From contig NZ_CADCWQ010000001.1 of NCBI RefSeq assembly GCF_902806455.1, positions 2,170,001 to 2,234,000 on the forward strand: a DNA stretch of 64,000 nucleotides, in the 5' to 3' direction. Every line of letters begins with the position of its first letter. Within the stretch, counting starts at the first letter, position 1. The position numbers and the translations under genes were made by a program. This DNA comes from Virgibacillus doumboii (GTDB taxonomy: Bacteria; Bacillota; Bacilli; Bacillales; Amphibacillaceae). A model generated the notes under the pieces. That model was not told where the DNA came from. It worked only from the letters and a program-made list of their open reading frames with translations, and made no database searches. Shown one piece after another: positions 17,135-24,629 of this stretch.

Positions 17135-20100
17135 TTAAAAACCACTTTGAATCTTCTCAGTCATTTCCTTGACATACCCCTTAACCACAACCACTATTTC
17201 GTTAGTTCTGGAAGCAATCCAGGTATACCACTCAACCATTATAAGCGCTTCCAAATCTTTTGGTACTTCATAGGTTAATAGGGATTTCATCCTTCCCGGA
17301 TTTGTTAATTCAATTCCATTCCAATTTTTGGCCTCTACCAACTCATAATGAATACGTTCATATTTATTTCCATCTTTGTCAAGCAGATACATGCCCCCTA
17401 CATTGGGTTGGTATTGTTCACCTAATCCTTCTTTTCCTTTCATAATTAATTCTGCAGAAATGGTTATTAATTCAGTGTTTTTTTTCTCCGGCTTAACTTC
17501 TTCAGGCTTATCAGGTACTATATTAAAGGTAAATATATTTTCTTGCCCACCAGGATTCTTACCCCACGTTTCTCCTAAACTCAAAATCACGGGATCTTCA
17601 TCGAGTTTTGACTCGAAAAGACTTTTCTCTTCGGAGTTACTTTTTTCAGATAACTTCTCTGTTTCCCCCTCATTTTGTGAGGCAGAATCAATTACGTTTC
17701 CAGTAATATCAACTACTAACCCTCCAGGAAATAAGGGAAACCAAGATTGATTATCTACTAATATTAAGCTTTCTATATCCTTTGGCACCTCATACGTTAA
17801 CAATGATGTCATCATGCCTGGAGTCTCTAAATATATTTTATTCCAGTTCTTTGCATCTACCTTTCGAAAATCAATCCGCTCGTACTTGTTGCCTTCCTTA
17901 TCTAACAAATAAAAACCGCCGACTTGGGGTTGATATTGTACGAGAGAACCTTTTTTCCTTCCCTCAGCAACCTCCAACCTTATTTTAGTCTTAATAGTTA
18001 TTAGTTTAGTGTTTGGCTTTTTCGTCTCCAGCCCATCTGGAGTGTCATTTACTAGGTTATATGTTAATTTCGTTCCTAATAATTCATCATTAAATGTTTC
18101 TCCTAAGCTTATAATCTCATCCTCTTCCTTATTTTTATATTTGGTGTCAATAATGGTTTCATATGGATTATCCCTATCCACCCCAACATCTTGGTCCTCT
18201 GGTTCTTTTTCAGAATCTATTCTATGGGAATACACTTCTTTTACCTCACCAGATGTACCTTCTGTTTTTGCAGTTCCACTTGGTTTATTTGCGTTTGTTT
18301 CCTGAACATCAGGTATTGCTTGAGTCAATAGAGCAATAATACCAATAAATAAACAAATACTTACTGCTCCAAACACATATTGAAAACTCTTCTCCGTTCT
18401 TTTGGTATTGACAAATCCACCAGTCAATCCTTGATAAGGTTGAATATTCCCAGCTTTTCTCGCAGGTAGTACTGCTCCAAGGATACCAGTAACGATTGGA
18501 ATAAGAATCGTTACCAGGAAGAATGGCAACTGCTCTGCAGGAAATTGGTTATACATACCCCAGATTACCCCTAAAGCAATTACTATTCCAAGTACTCCCG
18601 CAATTAATCCACTTAGTCCTCCTTCAATTAACACCAACAGTCGAACAGTTCGGTTTTGCCAACCAACTGCCTTTAATACTGCAAGCTCAGGTTGCCTCTC
18701 AGCAACATTCTGCCAAATAATTTCTGCTGTAGTAAGAATGGCAATAGCAATCGCGACACCCATTGCTACATAATGCATGGGACCTACTTCTAAAGCTACA
18801 TATTCACCCAACCATGTTGTAAACATTGTTCCACGCAATTTGAAAGTGACAAACAAAAAGAAAATCAATAGACTTGTTGGCAAAGCAATGGCAATAACGG
18901 ATAAAACACTACGTTTATACTTAGCAAGCAAATTCTTTAAGCTCATACTAAAGAGTGTTTTCGTTTTAAAAAGGTGTCTTTTAAGCTTTGAAACTTCACC
19001 TGTTTTCATCGATTCATAAGGAGAAATTCTTCTAACCAACAGTGCTGGAATAAGAGCACCTAATACATAAATCGTAATACCAAATATTCCAATTAAAAAC
19101 AGACGTAATGCTGATGTTTGAATATCATGTATTACATAAATCAGTCCTAATATAAGCCAACTTATCATGGAAACAAAAAGTCCAACCAATGCTGCTTCGA
19201 TAAAAAGCAATTTTGCTAAGTTATTTGGCCGCCAACCGACTGATAGAAGTACTGCAAATTCTTTTTTTCTTGCATACATCATAATGATATTGGATGAAAA
19301 CACATATACAATCGCCACAACAATAACACTTGCGATCACGCCGGACATACCTACCTTGGATTCCTGAAAGATTGTAACAGATGAGCCTAACTTAATCCAT
19401 GGCTGCTCAATCCATCCAATACTTTTCTGCTCATTTACCCCTGGGATATGGGTTAATGCAGGCTGTGGGGAAGAACCCAAAGTAATATCAGTAATCAATC
19501 CTGTTGTGTCTTCTATATCTTTTGCAACAGCCTGTAATGTTTGTTCGCTCTCTTCGTTTAGTTGTTCCACTCCTTTTACCTTTAAACGAATAGCCGAAAT
19601 GGGTTTGTCACCCAAAACCTCAGATGCGGCTTCTATTGTTGTGAGCATTAAAGGGGGTTTTGTTAAAAAGCCATATGGATTGTTTAAAGGTTTCATGTCT
19701 TCCGGTGGGTTTACCGGGTTTCCGTCTTTGTCTAACACCCATTGAGCTTTTGAAGGAAAATAGGTTTCCATTGGCAGTTCAGTTAAAGGGTCCTTCGATA
19801 TGTCCAAATCACTGGGGTCAAATATTCCTTTAAAATTAAGCTGAAGTCTGGGCCAGCCAGAACTGTCCTCACTGAACATTGAAATTGGACGATATGCGTT
19901 ATCCACTGCAAGCAAAGAGTCCTCTGGAACAAAATATGGCTCTACCTCATAAGAAAAAGGCCAGCGTTCGGGAAAGGGACTTGTTACTTCCCTGTAATTA
20001 ACGGAAGAAGGTTTAAATGACATCCAGTAAAAATCCTGGAGCGAACTGTTTCCTTCACTAACTTGGTTCACTATTTTTTTATGTGCTTGTTCTGTAGTGG

Positions 20101-20971
20101 ATACTACTTGATCGACCTGTGTTCCAGATTGTTTATCTAGGTAACTTTTTCCTCCTTTTTCTTTCACTTTTTCCATTGTACCGCTTGGATCTTTCTCGAA
20201 TGGAATATCCAGCTTTTCAAATGTATAATTCATTTTACCATCGACGAATTCCTTATTACTTACAATCACAGGAATCTGAGTCTCTTGAATATTTTTAATT
20301 ACCTCTTCCGTTTTCACGCTGTTCTCATCGGTGAAATAGTGACTGTTCTCACCTTCTACAATAGCTTCATCCAGACCAACAAGTTCAGCCTCGGCTTTAG
20401 GATCAACTCCAGCAACAAGAACATATGTGCCATAATCAACTGCTCCATTAAAATGTGTTACTCCATATTCACGAGCATCGTTTGGAGCGCCCCAACCTAC
20501 CGTGAAATAAATATTACTTTCATCAACAACACTAGATACACCGGTATTTGTAGTTTCTTTAATTTTCATACGATAGATACCTGGTTCAGTGAATTGTACA
20601 CGGTCCAGATTAATAGAGTTCCTAATATATCCCATCATGGCAATAGGAGCAGCTACATCAACATCTGTCATTCCTTTTATTTTTTCATATTGTTCAAGAG
20701 TAATACCTCCGGATAACCCGCTGAGATAGTTTGGCTCAAGCAGATTCTTTTCTTCCGTCACACTGCGGGAATCAGGTGGGCGAACAACGATATGATAAGA
20801 GGACTTCCACCGTTTCTGGAGTTCATCCACAATTGTAGCGTTGGAAGCTTGAGTAATCCCCACCAGGTAACTGAGCCCAATACTCACAATCAAGGCGCCG
20901 ATAATCAACAATATGAACCGTTCTTTATTTCGCCACCACGAGTTCCAAATGAACCTAAGCATAAACTTCAC
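17135..20971 (-). CDS. FtsX-family ABC permease with two C-terminal DUF4352-like domains
   Basis: A 1278-residue permease with an N-terminal helix (about 18-38) and a large extracytoplasmic domain to about residue 540. The first FtsX three-helix block (about 543-660) contains ARKKEFAVLLSVGWRPNNLAKLLFIE. The second (about 733-845) contains ERQPELAVLKAVGWQNRTVRLLVLIE. A further helix lies at about 865-885. After it come two homologous outer domains, about 952-1090 and 1127-1275, sharing YQPxVGGxYLLDKxGNKYERI and SLLTYEVPKD. These resemble the DUF4352 immunoglobulin-like fold. The tail is unusual for FtsX permeases. The ATPase gene overlaps upstream. Role probably in export of, or response to, a lipoprotein, peptide or antimicrobial. 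Confidence 0.85.
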   Translation of the reverse strand: MKFMLRFIWNSWWRNKERFILLIIGALIVSIGLSYLVGITQASNATIVDELQKRWKSSYHIVVRPPDSRSVTEEKNLLEPNYLSGLSGGITLEQYEKIKGMTDVDVAAPIAMMGYIRNSINLDRVQFTEPGIYRMKIKETTNTGVSSVVDESNIYFTVGWGAPNDAREYGVTHFNGAVDYGTYVLVAGVDPKAEAELVGLDEAIVEGENSHYFTDENSVKTEEVIKNIQETQIPVIVSNKEFVDGKMNYTFEKLDIPFEKDPSGTMEKVKEKGGKSYLDKQSGTQVDQVVSTTEQAHKKIVNQVSEGNSSLQDFYWMSFKPSSVNYREVTSPFPERWPFSYEVEPYFVPEDSLLAVDNAYRPISMFSEDSSGWPRLQLNFKGIFDPSDLDISKDPLTELPMETYFPSKAQWVLDKDGNPVNPPEDMKPLNNPYGFLTKPPLMLTTIEAASEVLGDKPISAIRLKVKGVEQLNEESEQTLQAVAKDIEDTTGLITDITLGSSPQPALTHIPGVNEQKSIGWIEQPWIKLGSSVTIFQESKVGMSGVIASVIVVAIVYVFSSNIIMMYARKKEFAVLLSVGWRPNNLAKLLFIEAALVGLFVSMISWLILGLIYVIHDIQTSALRLFLIGIFGITIYVLGALIPALLVRRISPYESMKTGEVSKLKRHLFKTKTLFSMSLKNLLAKYKRSVLSVIAIALPTSLLIFFLFVTFKLRGTMFTTWLGEYVALEVGPMHYVAMGVAIAIAILTTAEIIWQNVAERQPELAVLKAVGWQNRTVRLLVLIEGGLSGLIAGVLGIVIALGVIWGMYNQFPAEQLPFFLVTILIPIVTGILGAVLPARKAGNIQPYQGLTGGFVNTKRTEKSFQYVFGAVSICLFIGIIALLTQAIPDVQETNANKPSGTAKTEGTSGEVKEVYSHRIDSEKEPEDQDVGVDRDNPYETIIDTKYKNKEEDEIISLGETFNDELLGTKLTYNLVNDTPDGLETKKPNTKLITIKTKIRLEVAEGRKKGSLVQYQPQVGGFYLLDKEGNKYERIDFRKVDAKNWNKIYLETPGMMTSLLTYEVPKDIESLILVDNQSWFPLFPGGLVVDITGNVIDSASQNEGETEKLSEKSNSEEKSLFESKLDEDPVILSLGETWGKNPGGQENIFTFNIVPDKPEEVKPEKKNTELITISAELIMKGKEGLGEQYQPNVGGMYLLDKDGNKYERIHYELVEAKNWNGIELTNPGRMKSLLTYEVPKDLEALIMVEWYTWIASRTNEIVVVVKGYVKEMTEKIQSGF

Positions 20972-21650
20972 TCCGCGAATCCCTGATTATCTTGCCGTTT
21001 TTCATTTCAACCATACGGTCCGCACGTGCTGCGAGATCAGAGTCGTGGGTAACATATATAACGCCACATTCTTTACTCCTGTTTAATTGAATCAAATTGT
21101 CAAATATCAATTCTTCTGTGTGGGTATCCAGATTTCCGGTGGGTTCGTCTGCCAGCAGCCAACGCGGTTCATGAACTAAGGCCCTGGCAATTGCCACACG
21201 TTGCTGTTGTCCGCCTGAAAGCTGAGATGCTAAGGAATTATATTTATCATCCAAACCTACCTGATTAAGCACCGTTTCAGCACGTACTTTTTTATTGTAT
21301 GCAACCTTACGAGAAAACAATGGTGACATCACATTTTCTAAAGCAGTTAACGTAGGGAGTAAATGAAATTGCTGAAAGATAAACCCGATGTTCTCGAAAC
21401 GAAAATCAGCTAACTCTTTGGAAGAATACGTATTAATGGAACTGTCTCCATATGTAACGCTTCCATTTGTCGGCACATCCAATGCACCAAGTAAACTTAA
21501 CAATGTAGATTTTCCAGACCCGGATGGACCAATAATTGCAACTAATTCATCCTCCTCAAATGTAATGTTGACATCTTCCAATGCATACGTGCTTATTCCA
21601 TCACCCTGAAACACTTTATTTACATCACTGCACTTTATGTCATGACCCAA
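20955..21650 (-). CDS. ABC transporter ATPase, MacB/LolD type
   Basis: A 231-residue ATPase with Walker A GPSGSGKST at about 39-47, Q-loop FIFQQFHLLPTL, signature LSGGQQQR, Walker B WLLADEPTGNLD and H-loop VIYVTHDSDLAARADR. This pattern is typical of MacB/LolD/FtsE-like ATPases. Its stop overlaps the permease start by 17 bases, so they form one transporter. ATP hydrolysis would drive mechanical movement of the FtsX permease. An AT-rich promoter region lies upstream. Confidence 0.93.
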   Translation of the reverse strand: MGHDIKCSDVNKVFQGDGISTYALEDVNITFEEDELVAIIGPSGSGKSTLLSLLGALDVPTNGSVTYGDSSINTYSSKELADFRFENIGFIFQQFHLLPTLTALENVMSPLFSRKVAYNKKVRAETVLNQVGLDDKYNSLASQLSGGQQQRVAIARALVHEPRWLLADEPTGNLDTHTEELIFDNLIQLNRSKECGVIYVTHDSDLAARADRMVEMKNGKIIRDSRSEVYA

Positions 21651-21739
21651 TTGAGACTCCCCTTTTATAGAAATGCTCTATTTTGGTAATTATCCAAATT
21701 ATAGCATAATTTGAATAATTACATATAGTGCAGCGAAAC

Positions 21740-22561
21740 TTATTTATGGGTAAACGTTGCCCCAGTCTTCGGATGTGCATAAATCTGAACTTTTCCGAAA
21801 TCTCGGGTTTGAATCAGATAGACATGCGGCTGTGAACTGCCCAGGACTTCATACGTCAGCCCGCCGAATTTAGACGGACGAAGAAATCCTTTTTCATTCG
21901 CTTTTACAGGATGTGCATCCAACGGGTAAACCCGCCACGTGTCATCACTGGCCGGCAAATGGAGATATTTATTCTTTTCTCCATTTGCTGGTTTTCCCTT
22001 GCCGTTGTCATACGGGTACTCGCTGAAAATACAGAAGGCTTTAACGACCGCTTCCGCATAATCCTGCCAATGATTATTCAGCTGACGGATATCATCACCA
22101 TTAGAATCGGCAAATCCATATTCAATGATATTGGTAACGACTTTTCCTGTATTCCGGTTCATGAAATAAAAATCACGACTGGTGTTGTTTGGCAATGTTC
22201 TTGTGAAAACGCGCCGAATATTCTGCCCTGCATTCCGCAGTTCGTCAGCAATCTGCTCGGCCATTCCTTTTCCACCGTAAATGGAGTGGATGATCTCTCC
22301 TCCATCTCCCCCGCCGGCGTTGATATGATTGGAATGACAATAGGTTGCCCCGCTCTCGCGCACAATCCTTGTTCGTTCATCGGGCGTCAGCGTAACATCC
22401 GTTGTCCGGGTAATGGCCACAGGAATCCCAAGCTCCCGATAGCGTTCATATTGATAAAGTGAGATAGATAGATTCAGATCCTTTTCAATCCAATGCTTGT
22501 TGGACCCGCCGCCCGGATCGTTACCTCCGTGACCCGGGTCAATGATTAGTATCGGCTTCGT
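21740..22561 (-). CDS. N-acetylmuramoyl-L-alanine amidase with apparent ACG start
   Basis: An amidase_3 zinc hydrolase cutting the MurNAc-L-Ala bond. It has the zinc motif DPGHGGNDPG at the N-terminus, CHSNHINAGGG and IIEYGFADSNGD, then a C-terminal SH3-like wall-binding part. No ATG, GTG or TTG exists between the upstream in-frame stop (22583-22585) and the essential DPGHGG. The homologue-style start xKPILIIDPGHGG corresponds to ACG at 22561-22559, placed eight bases after GGAGG. A later GTG at 22420 would lose the catalytic histidine. It overlaps the holin gene. Either rare ACG initiation, a recent start mutation or a base error. Confidence 0.8.
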   Translation of the reverse strand, partial: TKPILIIDPGHGGNDPGGGSNKHWIEKDLNLSISLYQYERYRELGIPVAITRTTDVTLTPDERTRIVRESGATYCHSNHINAGGGDGGEIIHSIYGGKGMAEQIADELRNAGQNIRRVFTRTLPNNTSRDFYFMNRNTGKVVTNIIEYGFADSNGDDIRQLNNHWQDYAEAVVKAFCIFSEYPYDNGKGKPANGEKNKYLHLPASDDTWRVYPLDAHPVKANEKGFLRPSKFGGLTYEVLGSSQPHVYLIQTRDFGKVQIYAHPKTGATFTHK

Positions 22562-22808
22562 TTTGATTACCTCCCTTCCCTGTTAATCCTTTTTCAGTTA
22601 ATACTTTTTTCTGCTTAACCCCCGTCTTGGTTACATAGTTATTTTTGTACCAGGCTGTTATCGATGTCACGAGGGTAAATGCATAAGAAATTCCCTGTTC
22701 CAAAAATTCACTGTCAATCGGCAATGGTGACTTCCCGAACATGACAAGACACTGGTTTACAAGTGCCAATAAAAGTGCCGCCGTTCGAATAATCGTACCT
22801 TTGTCCAC
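22539..22808 (-). CDS. SPP1-type phage holin
   Basis: An 89-residue class II holin-like protein with two helices: IIRTAALLLALVNQCLVMFG near 4-23 and GISYAFTLVTSITAWYKNNYV near 39-58, plus a basic C-terminus. Holins open the membrane so that the amidase reaches the wall. The gene overlaps the amidase start by 23 bases, as in phage lysis cassettes. No other phage genes surround it, so it is a domesticated or remnant cassette. Spacing before the ATG includes an AGGAGG site. Confidence 0.85.
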   Translation of the reverse strand: MDKGTIIRTAALLLALVNQCLVMFGKSPLPIDSEFLEQGISYAFTLVTSITAWYKNNYVTKTGVKQKKVLTEKGLTGKGGNQNEADTNH

Positions 22809-22908
22809 TTTTCTTCCTCCTTTGTTTTTTAGTCTTGTAATATTATTTTCAATCAGGTACTGTTTTGGAACGGCATGTGTACGGGAAATCCGGTATAACT
22901 GTTCTCAC

Positions 22909-22947
22909 TACTACAATCGTTTCTCAGATGGAAAAGGTGGCATGAAA
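22909..22947 (+). other. Conserved 40-bp motif, copy 1
   Basis: The stretch containing ACAATCGTTTCT and AAAAGGTGGCATGAAAA recurs at 37819-37859 with only a few changes. Both copies lie in non-coding DNA. It resembles neither repeat family of the window. It may be a small regulatory element or a remnant of a mobile sequence. A 23-codon ORF starting in it overlaps a terminator and is not accepted. Confidence 0.5.
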
Positions 22948-22950
22948 ATA

Positions 22951-22985
22951 AAAAAAGCTGCCAGCAAATTCTACTGGTCAGCTCA
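22951..22985 (-). terminator. Terminator after the 108-residue membrane protein gene
   Basis: On the minus strand AGCTGACCAG and CTGGCAGCT form a stem with one mismatch, followed by TTTTTTTATTTTC. It lies six bases after the stop at 22991. Confidence 0.85.
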
Positions 22986-22990
22986 CAATA

Positions 22991-23317
22991 TTATTTTTTT
23001 GTTTTCCGTTTAAATGGCAAAACCCCATTTGTTATTTTCCCGACAATCTTGTTGTAAATAACCACACAAATGATTAAAAGAACAAATGCAATAAAATACT
23101 GGACAATACCGCTGAAAACATCACTGGCTATTAGATCATCCAAATACCGGACCCCATAGAAAAGAACAAAGCATCCGGCACCTATCACACCAACAAATGT
23201 AAGAACGACACCAAGAACTTGTGAGAATGACAATTGCTGCCATGTTTCTTTATGCTTGAATCCGATATAAATCATGTATATTACCAAAACTAGTCCTACC
23301 AGAACGATACGAATCAT
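22991..23317 (-). CDS. Small membrane protein of unknown function
   Basis: A 108-residue protein with three hydrophobic helices, about residues 2-18, 33-56 and 70-90, and a basic tail KRKTKK. I do not recognise the family. It is preceded by an AGGAGA site and followed by its own terminator. The upstream DUF6884 gene ends 21 bases before it, so the two may be cotranscribed. Confidence 0.65.
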   Translation of the reverse strand: MIRIVLVGLVLVIYMIYIGFKHKETWQQLSFSQVLGVVLTFVGVIGAGCFVLFYGVRYLDDLIASDVFSGIVQYFIAFVLLIICVVIYNKIVGKITNGVLPFKRKTKK

Positions 23318-23338
23318 ACTGTAAAATCTCCTATTCCA

Positions 23339-23794
23339 TTAATGTAAGGGTCTATTGTTTTCCACAGATTGTTTCAAGGCCTGTATGATGTAACCAATCC
23401 CGCCATATTGCAAAAGTGGAAATGTTCTTGGCATACTGTCATCAAAACACCCGTCAATTACCCGTTTATATTTATTTCCTGTTAAAATAACCAGCTTATC
23501 AAACTGATCCAATTGCTTTTGATGAATCTGCTCTTTCAGCCTGTCGAACGTAATAATCTCATCACTTTTTTGTCCAAAGGCAACATCATAATTGCCATCG
23601 ACGATATCATCAGACAAAAGAAAACCATGCTTTGCAGAAAGGATAACCCATTGATCCGTGAACTTCTCTGCATATGACTGACAATAGTTATGTAATGTCC
23701 CGATATAAGCATCTTTCGCCGGGACTTCCCCTATATCCGGATGTTTATCCCAGATTTTTTTCCTGCCACATGGAATTATGCTTAACTGTTTCAT
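23339..23794 (-). CDS. DUF6884-like protein
   Basis: A 151-residue cytosolic protein starting at ATG 23794 (MKQLSIIPCGRKKIWDK), which has TGAGGT upstream; an earlier in-frame ATG at 23809 has no ribosome binding site. It shows the DUF6884 pattern: early PCGRKKIW, AYIGTLHNYCQSYAEKF, WVILSAKHGFL and LVILTGNKYKRVID. Related proteins are linked to queuosine-like or DNA modification enzymes, but no activity can be assigned here. Confidence 0.7.
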   Translation of the reverse strand: MKQLSIIPCGRKKIWDKHPDIGEVPAKDAYIGTLHNYCQSYAEKFTDQWVILSAKHGFLLSDDIVDGNYDVAFGQKSDEIITFDRLKEQIHQKQLDQFDKLVILTGNKYKRVIDGCFDDSMPRTFPLLQYGGIGYIIQALKQSVENNRPLH

Positions 23795-23902
23795 ACTGTA
23801 TAACCTCATTTTTTAATCTAGTAAATATTATAGCAGGATGTTTAATCATAGACAATTTCGGGAAAAAAATATCCTGAAATCAAAATAATTTTCAATAATT
23901 AC

Positions 23903-23950
23903 TTGACACCATCAATTTATGATTATATACTTAGTTACAGAAAGTAAGTA
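23903..23950 (+). promoter_or_regulatory. Sigma-A promoter and candidate operator of yceI
   Basis: TTGACA (23903-23908), 17 bases, TATACT (23926-23931) is a near-ideal sigma-A promoter. TACTTA (23928-23933) and TAAGTA (23945-23950) form an inverted repeat with an 11-base spacer over the -10 and transcription start. This placement and sequence fit MarR/DUF24-type redox repressor sites such as those of YodB. The regulator is not in the window. Confidence 0.65.
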
Positions 23951-23977
23951 TTGAAAAAATTAATGGAGGGATTATAC

Positions 23978-24514
23978 ATGGCAAGAACAACTTTTAACGT
24001 AGACACAGTACACAGTGAGATAGGATTTACAGTAAAACATATGATGATTTCCAAAGCGAAAGGAACATTTAATGACTTTGATGCTGTTATTGAAGCCGAT
24101 GTGGATAATTTAACAGATTCAAAAGTTGAAGTAACGATAGATGCAGCGAGCATTGACACACGCAATAAGGATCGTGACGATCACTTGCGTTCTGCTGACT
24201 TCTTTGATGTTGAAAATTACCCGAAAGTAACATTTGTTGCAACTGACATTAAGAAAAAATCAGACAATAATTACGATGTTACTGGTGATTTAACTATCGC
24301 TGGAAAAACAAACCCAGTTACACTTGATACTGTATTTGAAGGACAAAGCAAAGACCCAATGAGCGGTAACACTGTTGCCGGCTTCAGCGGTGAAACTAAA
24401 ATCAGCCGTAAGGAATTCGGTCTTACATGGAACGCTGCAGTAGAAACAGGCGGCGTACTTGTAGGTGATGAAGTTAAAATCACTTTTGAAATTGAAGCTC
24501 ATAAAGCAGAATAA
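23978..24514 (+). CDS. yceI: YceI-family lipid-binding protein
   Basis: A 178-residue YceI domain protein, an eight-strand barrel that binds polyisoprenoid-type lipids. It starts at ATG 23978 (MARTTFNVDTVHSEIGFTVKH) with GGAGGG eight bases before. Motifs TFNVDTVHSEIGFTVKHMM, DHLRSADFFDVENYP and EFGLTWNAAVETGG are typical. No signal peptide is visible, so this is a cytosolic form. It has its own promoter with an operator-like repeat and its own terminator, so it is a single-gene unit. Confidence 0.93.
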   Translation: MARTTFNVDTVHSEIGFTVKHMMISKAKGTFNDFDAVIEADVDNLTDSKVEVTIDAASIDTRNKDRDDHLRSADFFDVENYPKVTFVATDIKKKSDNNYDVTGDLTIAGKTNPVTLDTVFEGQSKDPMSGNTVAGFSGETKISRKEFGLTWNAAVETGGVLVGDEVKITFEIEAHKAE

Positions 24515-24525
24515 TTATTTTTCAG

Positions 24526-24560
24526 GAAAGGGTGTCGTCATAAATGGCGGCATCCTTTTT
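24526..24560 (+). terminator. Terminator of yceI
   Basis: AAAGGGTGTCG and GCGGCATCCTTT pair with G-U pairs around a ten-base loop and are followed by TTTTTATTTTG. It lies 12 bases after the stop. Confidence 0.8.
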
Positions 24561-24629
24561 TATTTTGTTTGATACGAGCGGAAATGAGGTAAACATTACT
24601 AAAGCCATGAATATAAAGGAGGAATTACA

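Noticed and set aside
21740..22808. Prophage
   Set aside because: Only holin and amidase are present. Flanking genes are ordinary chromosomal ones, with no structural, integrase or att features seen.
22941..23012. 23-codon ORF with AAAAGGTGGC ribosome binding site
   Set aside because: It runs through the minus-strand terminator and end of the 22991 gene; its codons are the hairpin. The other copy of the upstream motif has an unrelated ORF.
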